Assembly: GCA_028822945.1 (NCBI GenBank)
Contig: JAPKCN010000012.1
Span: 1 to 17,357 of the forward strand
Source: Porticoccaceae bacterium
GTDB lineage: Bacteria; Pseudomonadota; Gammaproteobacteria; Pseudomonadales; Porticoccaceae
DNA: 17,357 nucleotides
Reading direction: 5' to 3'
Shown here: piece after piece, positions 1-7,524 of the stretch
Layout: every line of letters starts with the position of its first letter
How positions within the stretch are numbered: position 1 is the first letter of the stretch
The notes under the pieces: generated by a model
Told to the model about the DNA's origin: nothing
Database searches by the model: none
Seen by the model: only the letters and a program-made list of their open reading frames with translations
Made by a program: the position numbers and the translations under genes

Positions 1-685
1 CTCGCAACTGCCCAACCGAGTCGTAATAGCCCCAACGTCCCTCGATACCTAAGGTCTCGGCGGCGGTGATCTGCACATGATCTATGCAGCTGTTATCCCA
101 CTGTGAATGGATCACCCGATTGGCAAATCGCAGCGCCAATAAGTTCTGAACGGTTTCTTTGCCAAGATAGTGATCGATACGATAGATGTTGCGCTCAGAA
201 AAATACTCGCCCACAGTGTCATTGACATGCCGCGAACTCACAAGGTCCTGACCTATCGGTTTTTCTAGCACTACCCGCGTCCGCTCATCGACGCAACCAG
301 TACTGTGCAGATGGCCGCAGATCGGCCCAAACAAACTCGGTGGGGTGGCCAAATAATAAATAGCCACGCGTTCACTATTGATCGATGCTCTGTAATTTGA
401 GTATTGGTTTTGCTCTTTGAAATCCATACTCAGGTAATCTAAGCGCTGGGCAAAGGATATCCATTGGTTAGACGTTAACTCGGCGTCATCGAGTATTAAC
501 TGCAAGGATGCGAATAGCGATTGAGCAAACTCCTCGGTCGATAGCTCGGCTCGCGCCAGTGCCATAATGCGAACATTTTCATTCAGCAATGCTGCACAGT
601 GCAGACGATAGAGCGCGGGAAATAGCTTTCTGTTGGCAAGATCACCAGCAGCGCCAAAAATTATCAAATCAGTAGCATTTGTCAT
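1..685 (-). CDS. zwf: Glucose-6-phosphate 1-dehydrogenase, N-terminal part (cut by window edge)
   Basis: Oxidises glucose-6-phosphate to 6-phosphogluconolactone with NAD(P)+, the entry step to the ED and pentose phosphate routes. About 228 N-terminal codons are visible. Reading the minus strand from 685 gives MTNATDLIIFGAAGDLANRK, the nucleotide-binding GAxGDLxxRKL motif of the family. Further on comes RIDHYLGKE (bases about 160-185), the active-site signature with the substrate-binding His and Lys. The family is about 490 residues, so roughly half lies beyond base 1. Two ATG codons lie in frame, at 691 and 685; 685 is preferred because a GAG lies six bases before it. It starts 22 bases after eda with no terminator between, so it is probably the last visible gene of edd-glk-eda-zwf. 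The family is certain; only the start is in doubt. Confidence 0.95.
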   Translation of the reverse strand, partial: MTNATDLIIFGAAGDLANRKLFPALYRLHCAALLNENVRIMALARAELSTEEFAQSLFASLQLILDDAELTSNQWISFAQRLDYLSMDFKEQNQYSNYRASINSERVAIYYLATPPSLFGPICGHLHSTGCVDERTRVVLEKPIGQDLVSSRHVNDTVGEYFSERNIYRIDHYLGKETVQNLLALRFANRVIHSQWDNSCIDHVQITAAETLGIEGRWGYYDSVGQLR

Positions 686-707
686 AGTCATCTCGATATC
701 AAGCTAT

Positions 708-1340
708 TTAACCAATGGCATAAGCCGTGCACATTGCGCTGGTATCACGGGCCAATCTCTCGATTTCCGACCACCGCTGCTGACGCACCAGAGAGTTGGG
801 AGTCAGCCATGAACCGCCTACCGCGAGAACATTGGTAAGCGCTAAGTACTGCCGCATATTGTCGACATCGATACCGCCCGTCGGGCAAAATTTTATGGAC
901 GGAAAAGGTCCCTGCAATGCCTTGATAAAAGCTTTTGAATCCCAAGCGCCCGCTGGAAATAATTTAAAATCGCGATAGCCAAACTGCATTGCCTTCATGA
1001 CGTCTGAAACCGTTGAGACCCCAGGCAAAAAGGCTATAGAGGCCTGTTCGGCTGCATGTAGTAAATCATCGGTAAGTCCTGGAGACACCATATACTGGCA
1101 ACCCAAGTCTTGCGACAGTGCGACTTGCTGTGCATTGCAAACGGTACCAGTGCCAATCACAGCATTTGGGACATGACGGATAATCTCGCGAATTCCAGCA
1201 ACAGCCGCCTCGGTGCGTAGAGTGACCTCGATAGCTAAAATCCCACCAGCAACCAGTGCTTCGGCCAACGGCACCGCATCGCGACTATCCTCTATGGTAA
1301 CAACTGCAATGACGCTTTGACCGGCCAATAATTCACGCAT
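708..1340 (-). CDS. eda: 2-dehydro-3-deoxy-6-phosphogluconate (KDPG) aldolase
   Basis: Cytoplasmic class I aldolase that cleaves KDPG to pyruvate and glyceraldehyde-3-phosphate, the last specific step of the ED pathway. The 210 residues match the family length (213 in E. coli). Visible motifs are IEVTLRT (catalytic Glu38, Arg42), GTGTV (63-67), and DFKLFPA with Schiff-base Lys126. PTGGI follows at 153-157 for phosphate binding. The ATG at 1340 directly follows the glk TAA with no spacing, so its translation is probably coupled to glk. It sits between glk and zwf in the ED operon. Many members of this family also act on 4-hydroxy-2-oxoglutarate; that side activity cannot be judged here. Confidence 0.97.
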   Translation of the reverse strand: MRELLAGQSVIAVVTIEDSRDAVPLAEALVAGGILAIEVTLRTEAAVAGIREIIRHVPNAVIGTGTVCNAQQVALSQDLGCQYMVSPGLTDDLLHAAEQASIAFLPGVSTVSDVMKAMQFGYRDFKLFPAGAWDSKAFIKALQGPFPSIKFCPTGGIDVDNMRQYLALTNVLAVGGSWLTPNSLVRQQRWSEIERLARDTSAMCTAYAIG

Positions 1341-2321
1341 TTAAGTCGCGTCTTGCGCAGTAAGATGTTTAGTTGCGCCCAAGATGCCAAGGTTGGTATG
1401 CGTTACTAGGTACGTTGGGATAGGCTCGAGGTAACTAGCAAAACGACCTTTACTCTCAAAGAACTGCCTAAATTGACTGGCGAAAAAATAATCTGCAAAC
1501 CGCGGCACAATGCCGCCGGCAATGTAGACGCCACCGCGCGCACCATAGGTCAAGGCTAAATTACCAGCCGTCGATCCGAGCACCTCACAAAATAGGTCGA
1601 GGGTAGCAGCGGCGATCGAATTGCTGCCGTCGAATGCCTGCTCGACCACCTCGGACGGCGAACTCAGAGCGTGCTGACGAGAATGAATACTTGAAAGTGC
1701 AGCATAAATATTCAGTAATCCAGGCCCGGACAGTAAGCGTTCCAAAGATACCCGCTGATGTCGCGTCAATAAGTAGCGCAGAACTTCGACCTGCATATCG
1801 CCGACCGGCGCAAAGTCAACATGCCCGCCCTCGCTATCGATAACCTGATAACCGCCAACATGAGGTATCAGCGCTGCTACACCGAGCCCAGTGCCAGCAC
1901 CCAAAACAACACTCGGCTTATCTGCTCTACACACGCCACGACCGATCTGCCGAAAGTCGCCGTCAGCGAGTTCGGTAATACCATGCGCGAGCGCTTGAAA
2001 ATCATTGATTAAACTCACGTTCTGACAATTGAACGCAGCTATAATCTGACCGCGGGAAAAATGCCAGTGGCTATTGGTGAAGCGAATCAGATTGTTATCT
2101 ACAGGACAGGCAACCGCAAAACACACCCTTTGAGGCGGGCACCAGCCACCGAGTGTCACTGCTATGTCGGCCATCAGCACCTTGAGGACTTGATCGAACT
2201 GCGGATATTCACTCACCGCATGGTGGAATTCGTAGGTGATGTTCGCATCATCGCAAACATAGGCCGCAAATCGTGCATTGGTGCCACCAATATCGGCGAC
2301 TAAGTTCCAATTACTGTGCAT
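1341..2321 (-). CDS. glk: Glucokinase (ROK-independent bacterial Glk family)
   Basis: Phosphorylates cytoplasmic glucose with ATP to glucose-6-phosphate, feeding Zwf and Pgi. The length of 326 residues fits the proteobacterial Glk family (321 in E. coli). The N-terminal phosphate-binding motif ADIGGTNARFA is at residues 9-19, the catalytic Asp107 lies in LINDFQA, the second nucleotide-binding motif VLGAGTGLG is at 139-147, and the glucose-binding EGGH is at 164-167. The ATG at 2321 has an AGGA ribosome site that overlaps the TAG of edd, five bases upstream, so the two are translated as a unit. A glucokinase here implies that some glucose enters unphosphorylated, or arises from disaccharides, rather than only through a phosphotransferase system. 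Confidence 0.96.
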   Translation of the reverse strand: MHSNWNLVADIGGTNARFAAYVCDDANITYEFHHAVSEYPQFDQVLKVLMADIAVTLGGWCPPQRVCFAVACPVDNNLIRFTNSHWHFSRGQIIAAFNCQNVSLINDFQALAHGITELADGDFRQIGRGVCRADKPSVVLGAGTGLGVAALIPHVGGYQVIDSEGGHVDFAPVGDMQVEVLRYLLTRHQRVSLERLLSGPGLLNIYAALSSIHSRQHALSSPSEVVEQAFDGSNSIAAATLDLFCEVLGSTAGNLALTYGARGGVYIAGGIVPRFADYFFASQFRQFFESKGRFASYLEPIPTYLVTHTNLGILGATKHLTAQDAT

Positions 2322-2326
2322 ATTTC

Positions 2327-4150
2327 CTAAACCCTCGGAAACAAAAACGATGCGCCCTGTTCCGCATCGCTAATATTATCGCGATTTAGGCTGAACAATT
2401 CACGTCCGCAACCGCGTTGACCCACTGCTGTGCGCGGCGTATATTGCCGATCGCGAATAGCGGCGACATCACCCAATACCTCTAATTTACCTGCCTGAGC
2501 ATCAATACGCAGTATATCGCCATCGCATAACTTCGCCAAAAGTCCGCCATCGGCAGCCTCTGGTACTAACTGAATAGCCGCGGGCACCTTGCCCGACGCG
2601 CCCGACATTCGACCGTCTGTGACCAGCGCTACACTGTAACCGCGATCCTGAAGAATACCCATAAATGGGGTTAATTTATGTAATTCTGGCATACCTAGGG
2701 CGCGCGGACCTTGATAGCGCACCACCACCACACAATCGCGGTCGAGACTTCCCGCGCGGAAAAGTGGCTCGAGGTCGTTTTGATCTTCGATCACCACCGC
2801 AGGCGCTTCGACAACATGGTGTTGCGGTTCGACCGCCGACACTTTGAACATGCACCGCCCGAGGTTCCCCTCCAGCAAGCGCAAGCCGCCCTCTACTGCA
2901 AAAGGCTTATCTAACGAGGCTAAGACTGAATTATCCAAGGATTTTTGCGGCGACTGACGCCAGCCTAACCCGGCATTCTTTAAAAATGGCTCATAGGTGA
3001 AATCGGCGAACGAATCGCCCCAGACAGTGGCCGCATCAGGGTGCATAAAACCACCGGCTAGTAGCGTTCTAAAAAGGCAACTGGTGCCACCCGCGGCATG
3101 AAAGTGGTTAACGTCCGCTTGACCATTGGGGTAGACCTTCGCCATCAAGGGCACCACAGACGAGAGTGCGGCAATGTCTGACCAATCAATTAAAATACCG
3201 GCGGACCGAGCGATTGCGACTATATGCATGCTATGGTTGGTCGATCCGCCGGATGCCAAGAGCGCCACACAGGCATTGACAATTGAGCGCTCATCGACCA
3301 CCTTGCCTATAGGCCTATAATCGCTACCCAGCGCAGTTATGCGCGCTAATTGCTGTGATGCGCCAGCTGTCAACGCGTGGCGCAGTGAGTTGTCGGGATT
3401 GACAAAAGAACTGCCAGGCAACTGTAACCCAAGAGCTTCTAACACCACCTGATTGCTGTTGGCAGTGCCATAAAAGGTACAGGTGCCATGGCTGTGATAA
3501 GACTCGGATTCGGCCTGTAGTAGTTGTTCTCGGTCGGCTTTGCCCTCGGCAAATAGCTGCCGAATACGTTGCTTCTCGACATTTGGCAAACCGCTTTCCA
3601 TTGGACCTGCAGGCACAAAAATTACTGGAAGATAACCAAAACTCAGCGCCCCCATCAGCAGACCCGGGACAATTTTGTCACAAATACCGAGTGCTAACAT
3701 GCCGTCAAACATCTGATGAGAGAGCGCCATAGCAGTGCACTGAGCAATCAGGTCGCGACTCAACAAACTCAGTTCCATGCCGTCCTGCCCCTGAGTAACA
3801 CCATCGCACATGGCCGGCACGCCGCCGGCGACTTGTGCGGTACAACCCATATCTCGCAGCGCACGCTTAATTTGATCAGGGTAATCAGCGTAGGGTTGAT
3901 GCGCCGAAAGCATATCATTATAAGCCGTGACAATAGCCATATTAGCCGCCTGCATGAGTCGCAAACTGTCTTTATCGCCGGTATTGCAACTGGCAAATCC
4001 GTGCGCCAAATTACCGCAACTTAACTTACCGCGCTCGGGACGATTTGACTGATCTTCAGTCAATTGTCGTAGATACTCACTGCGCAGTTGCGCACTGCGA
4101 TGAATCACACGCTGCGTCACCGACAAGACAGACGAATTAGTATTTTGCAT
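2327..4150 (-). CDS. edd: 6-phosphogluconate dehydratase
   Basis: Converts 6-phosphogluconate to KDPG; an iron-sulfur enzyme of the IlvD/Edd family and the first committed ED step. From the GTG at 4156 there are 609 codons, the family's normal length. Counting from that GTG, the likely cluster cysteines are C117 (GVPAMCDGVTQG), C159 (GICDKIVPG, family signature 1) and C226 (HGTCTFYGTANSNQ). The second signature TDGRMSGASGKVPAAIQL is in the C-terminal quarter. Start choice is open: GTG at 4156 or, as listed, ATG at 4150, two codons inside; neither has a strong ribosome site. It is the first gene of edd-glk-eda-zwf, preceded by a TATAAT box and two HexR-like palindromes, so it is probably induced by KDPG or its precursors through HexR (inferred). 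Confidence 0.96.
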   Translation of the reverse strand: MQNTNSSVLSVTQRVIHRSAQLRSEYLRQLTEDQSNRPERGKLSCGNLAHGFASCNTGDKDSLRLMQAANMAIVTAYNDMLSAHQPYADYPDQIKRALRDMGCTAQVAGGVPAMCDGVTQGQDGMELSLLSRDLIAQCTAMALSHQMFDGMLALGICDKIVPGLLMGALSFGYLPVIFVPAGPMESGLPNVEKQRIRQLFAEGKADREQLLQAESESYHSHGTCTFYGTANSNQVVLEALGLQLPGSSFVNPDNSLRHALTAGASQQLARITALGSDYRPIGKVVDERSIVNACVALLASGGSTNHSMHIVAIARSAGILIDWSDIAALSSVVPLMAKVYPNGQADVNHFHAAGGTSCLFRTLLAGGFMHPDAATVWGDSFADFTYEPFLKNAGLGWRQSPQKSLDNSVLASLDKPFAVEGGLRLLEGNLGRCMFKVSAVEPQHHVVEAPAVVIEDQNDLEPLFRAGSLDRDCVVVVRYQGPRALGMPELHKLTPFMGILQDRGYSVALVTDGRMSGASGKVPAAIQLVPEAADGGLLAKLCDGDILRIDAQAGKLEVLGDVAAIRDRQYTPRTAVGQRGCGRELFSLNRDNISDAEQGASFLFPRV

Positions 4151-4176
4151 ATCCACTCATATTAATAGGGCAGTAA

Positions 4177-4191
4177 AGTATTAAAACTACG
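4177..4191. promoter_or_regulatory. Second HexR-like site in the edd leader
   Basis: Minus strand CGTAGTTTTAATACT. It agrees at 12 of 15 positions with the gammaproteobacterial HexR consensus as I recall it (TGTARTWWWAYTACA) and has the same GTA-N7-TAC core spacing. It lies about 20 bases upstream of the edd start, downstream of the predicted transcription start near 4217, where a bound repressor would block elongation. It is imperfect and AT-rich, so chance is possible. Confidence 0.4.
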
Positions 4192-4223
4192 CAAAAAGAC
4201 ACCATAATAGTCATTTTTCGATG

Positions 4224-4252
4224 ATTATACCCGATTTTAAATTTTTTCCTAA
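4224..4252 (-). promoter_or_regulatory. Predicted sigma70 promoter of edd-glk-eda-zwf
   Basis: A perfect -10 TATAAT (4229 to 4224) is preceded after 17 bases by TTAGGA (4252 to 4247), which keeps only three of six -35 positions. A weak -35 suits a regulated promoter. The predicted start of transcription is near 4217, giving a leader of about 65 bases. Confidence 0.5.
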
Positions 4253-4269
4253 TAGTAAACAAAAATATG

Positions 4270-4284
4270 TGTAACTTAGCTACA
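4270..4284. promoter_or_regulatory. Putative HexR operator
   Basis: TGTAACTTAGCTACA is a 15-base palindrome with a single central axis: outer arms TGTA/TACA, purine/pyrimidine partners at positions 5 and 11, and inner CT/AG. It fits the recalled HexR consensus TGTARTWWWAYTACA at 13 of 15 positions. It sits upstream of both the edd and pgi promoters, in front of the very genes HexR controls in Pseudomonas, Shewanella and relatives. The hexR gene itself is not in the window. Confidence 0.6.
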
Positions 4285-4354
4285 TACTCTTTTAGCAGCA
4301 TTTTTGTGCGCTCAGTATATGCCATAAAACATCGCATTCTACGTATCCTGTGCC

Positions 4355-4360
4355 TATAAT
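4355..4360 (+). promoter_or_regulatory. Predicted -10 box of pgi
   Basis: A perfect TATAAT lies about 100 bases before the pgi ATG, with a TG four bases upstream of it but no recognisable -35 hexamer at 16-18 bases. The predicted transcript would begin near 4367 and carry a leader of about 95 bases in which I see no clear structure. Confidence 0.4.
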
Positions 4361-4463
4361 CATGACGAGAATAAATAACGGATAATAGTCTAGACGTGAT
4401 TCAAATAGCCTAAAGAGCAACCCCCACAATACCCGTAAACCATTCACAAAAGAAAGATACTCC

Positions 4464-6086
4464 ATGGATCAGATCAATTATTGCCCCCGCAAGACTGCCG
4501 CTTGGCAGCAACTTGAGCAACTCGCCCAACGTAGACCAGTCGATATGCTCGCGCAATTTGAAGCCGACCGCAATCGGGCGGCAGACTTTTCGATTAGCTG
4601 CGATGAACTGCTGCTAGATTTCTCTAAGAATCTGATCGATAGGGAAATTTGGCGTGCATTGCTCGCTCTCGCCGAGCAGTCGCCACTGGTGGCGCATCGG
4701 CGCGCAATGTTCAATGGCGAATTGATCAACACCTCGGAGCAACGAGCCGTATTGCACACCGCCTTGCGCCGCGTCGACGAGAGTTTATCCTCTACCTCTA
4801 GCGGGAGTTCCGACAGACCCACAGAAGACCCGCAGCGCGCTGCCGAAGTCCAGCAACAACGTCGGGAACTTACTCGTATAAGTGATAAGATTCGCGCCGG
4901 TGACTGGCTTGGTAGTACCGGCAAGAGCATTACCGACGTCGTCAATATCGGCATAGGTGGGTCGGATCTCGGACCAAAAATGGCCTGCCAAGCGCTTGCT
5001 GAATATGCTCACCCGAACCTAAAAATGCATTTTATTGCCAATGTTGACGGTGCCGAAATACTCTCAATACTGCGCCACCTAGACGCCGAAACTACACTCG
5101 TTATAGTGGCCAGTAAAACCTTCACCACGCAGGAGACACTGCTCAATGCTGCCACCGCCATCACGTGGTTCGAAAGTAAATTAAATCTTCGCAATGCGCA
5201 CACCAGCCAGCATTTTATTGCCGTCACCGCCAGCCGTAAAAACGCGCTAGCCTATGGGATCGACAGGCGACAGATCCTTGAATTTGCAGACTGGGTCGGT
5301 GGGCGATACTCACTGTGGTCAAGCATTGGCCTGTCCATTGCAATCAGTATTGGCAGTCAAAATTTCCATCAGATGTTAGCCGGCGCGCAATCTATGGACG
5401 AGCACTTTTTTAATACACCACTGAGGACCAATATGCCGGTGGCAATGGCTTTACTGGGTGTTTGGTACAATAACTTTTTGCGGGCGCAAAGCCATGCGGT
5501 GATCCCCTATTGCGAGCGCTTGAATTTATTGCCGGCCTACCTACAACAACTTGACATGGAAAGTAATGGCAAGACGATGGCTTTAAATGGCCAACCGGTA
5601 GAGTATGCAACCGGCCCGATCCTGTGGGGTCAGACCGGCACCAATGGTCAGCACGCATTTTTTCAACTACTGCATCAGGGTACTCACTGCGTGCCGATTG
5701 ATTTTATTGCAACCGCGAATGATGCACTGAGCAACATCACACATCATCGAGTACTACTCGGCAATATGCTCGCTCAGGGCTCGGCACTAATGGCTGGGCA
5801 AGCTGCGCCCGAAGGTCAACCGCACCGCCACTATCGCGGCAACAAGCCCTCCAACACCTTGATCATGGATCGTCTAACAGCGAAAAATTTTGGTGCCTTA
5901 ATAGCCCTTTACGAACACAAGGTGTTTGTTCAGGGCAGTATCTGGAATATTAATTCGTTTGATCAGTGGGGCGTGGAATTGGGCAAAAATATGGCTAATC
6001 AAATTCTCGACAACGACAACTCAGGTCCATCTATGGATACATCGACAGCCGCTCTACTTGCGCACTTAGCGAAAAACATCTGCTAG
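4464..6086 (+). CDS. pgi: Glucose-6-phosphate isomerase
   Basis: Interconverts glucose-6-phosphate and fructose-6-phosphate in the cytoplasm. The 540 residues are close to the usual length (549 in E. coli). Motifs in order are GIGGSDLGP (163-171), phosphate-binding SKTFTTQET (218-226), signature DWVGGRYSLWSSIGLS (276-291), catalytic Glu366 in QLDMESNGK, His397 in GTNGQHAF, and Lys508 in QWGVELGK. A Ser-rich stretch (ESLSSTSSGSSD, 106-117) sits in a region that is usually variable. The ATG at 4464 has only a weak AGAAAG ribosome site. It is the only gene transcribed away from the ED operon and shares its control region. Beside an ED operon, Pgi probably recycles or supplies hexose phosphate in either direction (inferred). 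It converges with ispH. Confidence 0.97.
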   Translation: MDQINYCPRKTAAWQQLEQLAQRRPVDMLAQFEADRNRAADFSISCDELLLDFSKNLIDREIWRALLALAEQSPLVAHRRAMFNGELINTSEQRAVLHTALRRVDESLSSTSSGSSDRPTEDPQRAAEVQQQRRELTRISDKIRAGDWLGSTGKSITDVVNIGIGGSDLGPKMACQALAEYAHPNLKMHFIANVDGAEILSILRHLDAETTLVIVASKTFTTQETLLNAATAITWFESKLNLRNAHTSQHFIAVTASRKNALAYGIDRRQILEFADWVGGRYSLWSSIGLSIAISIGSQNFHQMLAGAQSMDEHFFNTPLRTNMPVAMALLGVWYNNFLRAQSHAVIPYCERLNLLPAYLQQLDMESNGKTMALNGQPVEYATGPILWGQTGTNGQHAFFQLLHQGTHCVPIDFIATANDALSNITHHRVLLGNMLAQGSALMAGQAAPEGQPHRHYRGNKPSNTLIMDRLTAKNFGALIALYEHKVFVQGSIWNINSFDQWGVELGKNMANQILDNDNSGPSMDTSTAALLAHLAKNIC

Positions 6087-6139
6087 TGGTGGTCAACACT
6101 GCCGCGGCAACACCTGTCTCCATAATAGCGATGCGCAAC

Positions 6140-7075
6140 TTATACGCGCAGCTCACGCGGCATTGAAAAATTTACTTTTTCGACTACTCCTTCCAATTCA
6201 CGAGGGCGAGTAGCACCTAGATCGATCAGCTTACCGACAACGTTTTTTACTAGCACTTCAGGTGCCGAAGCGCCCGCAGTCACACCGATACTCGCGGCAT
6301 TTTGAAACCAAGAGTCCTGGATGTCGTCGGCACCATCGATCAGGTAAGCGCGACAGCCACAGCGCTCGGCGAGCTCCCGCAAACGGTTCGAGTTGGAACT
6401 CGCAACCGAGCCAACCACCAAGATCAGGTCGGTTTCCATCGCCAATTGACGCACCGCGTCTTGGCGATTTTGCGTGGCGTAACAAATATCGTCTTTGCGC
6501 GGCCCAACGATTAGCGGAAAACGAGCTCTTAGAGCGTCGATCACCAGTGCGGTGTCGTCCATAGAGAGTGTCGTCTGAGTTACGAACGCCAGCTTTGAGG
6601 GATCTAAGACATCGAGCTTTTCGACATCCTCAGGGTTTTCGACTAGGTACATCTGGCCACCGGCTACGCGGTCGTACTGACCCATGGTGCCCTCGACTTC
6701 GGGATGACCCGCGTGCCCAATCAGCACACATTCCATGCCATCGCGACTGAACTTTGCAACCTCCATATGCACCTTTGTGACTAGTGGGCAAGTGGCATCA
6801 AAGATTTTTAATGGCCTACTGTGAGCCTCGTTTTGAATCGCTTTTGACACACCATGAGCGCTGAATATAAGTACCACGTCATCTGGTACTTCGCTGAGTT
6901 CTTCGATAAATATAGCACCCCGACGACGCAGATTTTCAACCACAAATTTATTGTGTACAACTTCGTGTCGAACATATACCGGCGCGCCAAACAGCTCCAG
7001 CGCGCGATCGACGATTTCGATTGCACGATCAACGCCAGCACAAAACCCGCGGGGGTTGGCTAATTTAATCTCCAT
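6140..7075 (-). CDS. ispH: 4-hydroxy-3-methylbut-2-enyl diphosphate reductase
   Basis: Last enzyme of the MEP isoprenoid pathway; reduces HMBPP to isopentenyl and dimethylallyl diphosphate with a [4Fe-4S] cluster. Counting from the ATG at 7075 (311 residues, 316 in E. coli), the three cluster cysteines are C12 (PRGFCAG), C96 (DATCPLV) and C198 (DICYATQNRQ). Substrate residues H41, H74, H124 and E126 are all present. A longer frame opens with TTG at 7078, but the ATG at 7075 overlaps the fkpB stop as TGATG, a classic coupled junction, and gives the family N-terminus MEIKLANPRGFCAG. Last gene of the ribF-ileS-lspA-fkpB-ispH run. In E. coli too, ispH follows fkpB. It ends 53 bases from the end of the convergent pgi. 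Confidence 0.97.
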   Translation of the reverse strand: MEIKLANPRGFCAGVDRAIEIVDRALELFGAPVYVRHEVVHNKFVVENLRRRGAIFIEELSEVPDDVVLIFSAHGVSKAIQNEAHSRPLKIFDATCPLVTKVHMEVAKFSRDGMECVLIGHAGHPEVEGTMGQYDRVAGGQMYLVENPEDVEKLDVLDPSKLAFVTQTTLSMDDTALVIDALRARFPLIVGPRKDDICYATQNRQDAVRQLAMETDLILVVGSVASSNSNRLRELAERCGCRAYLIDGADDIQDSWFQNAASIGVTAGASAPEVLVKNVVGKLIDLGATRPRELEGVVEKVNFSMPRELRV

Positions 7076-7515
7076 CAATGCACACTCACAGGCTCGACAT
7101 TAAAAATCTTTACCCGAAAAACAATCGACTGACCCGCCAGTGGATGATTAAAATCTACCATCACCTCGTCATCAGACAGCGCTATCACTACACCCGGCAA
7201 CTCACCATCGCCGTTTTGAAACGATAACACGAGGCCGACTTCTAATTCGTCTTCATTGAAATTATCGCGTTCGACAGATTGCACATTTTGCGGATTGTGC
7301 TGGCCGAACGCCTTTTCGGGGGCGATCAAAAATTCGTTTTCATCACCACTGCTCAAACCCACCAGAGGCTCTTCGAATCCGGGCAGTAGATTGCCATCGC
7401 CAATCGTGAAACTCGCAGGCGGGGCATCAAAATTACTGTCCACCACTTCACCATCCTCAAGCACCAGTGCAAAATTTAAAGTCACGCGCGTGCCCACCTC
7501 TATCGGAATGGTCAT
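7075..7515 (-). CDS. fkpB: FKBP-type peptidyl-prolyl isomerase, SlpA family
   Basis: Small cytoplasmic FKBP with an inserted chaperone flap, related to E. coli SlpA (FkpB, 149 residues) and SlyD; it assists protein folding. Counting from the ATG at 7515 there are 146 residues. FKBP-like segments are LEDGEVVDSNFD (19-30), GDGNLLPGFEEPLVGL (39-54), the EKAFGQHNP loop (67-75) that leads into the flap, and the hallmark DFNHPLAGQ (121-129). There is no His-rich metal tail as in SlyD. The ATG at 7515 is preferred to the GTG at 7524 because AGGTGG lies five bases before it, overlapping the lspA stop. It sits between lspA and ispH, as in E. coli, and its last base is shared with ispH. Confidence 0.93.
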   Translation of the reverse strand: MTIPIEVGTRVTLNFALVLEDGEVVDSNFDAPPASFTIGDGNLLPGFEEPLVGLSSGDENEFLIAPEKAFGQHNPQNVQSVERDNFNEDELEVGLVLSFQNGDGELPGVVIALSDDEVMVDFNHPLAGQSIVFRVKIFNVEPVSVH

Positions 7516-7524
7516 TGTGTCCAC

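Larger units (their letters stand above)
4157..4463. promoter_or_regulatory. Divergent edd/pgi control region
   Basis: This 300-base gap between the diverging edd and pgi genes is visibly richer in A and T than its flanks. It carries a perfect TATAAT on each strand (4224-4229 for edd, 4355-4360 for pgi) and two GTA-N7-TAC palindromes (4177-4191 and 4270-4284). It holds no credible gene; a 66-codon minus-strand frame (4137-4337) crosses both the edd promoter and one palindrome and looks accidental. Confidence 0.8.

Noticed and set aside
4137..4337. 66-codon minus-strand frame reaching into the start of edd (ending ...MSGYAKY)
   Set aside because: It covers the edd -10 box and a HexR-like palindrome, has an untypical composition, and has no ribosome site. 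A very short leader peptide from its ATG at 4160 is possible but unsupported.
4478..4954. 158-codon frame antisense to pgi
   Set aside because: Lies wholly inside the certain pgi gene; Ser-, Arg- and Cys-rich composition is that of a reverse-strand shadow.
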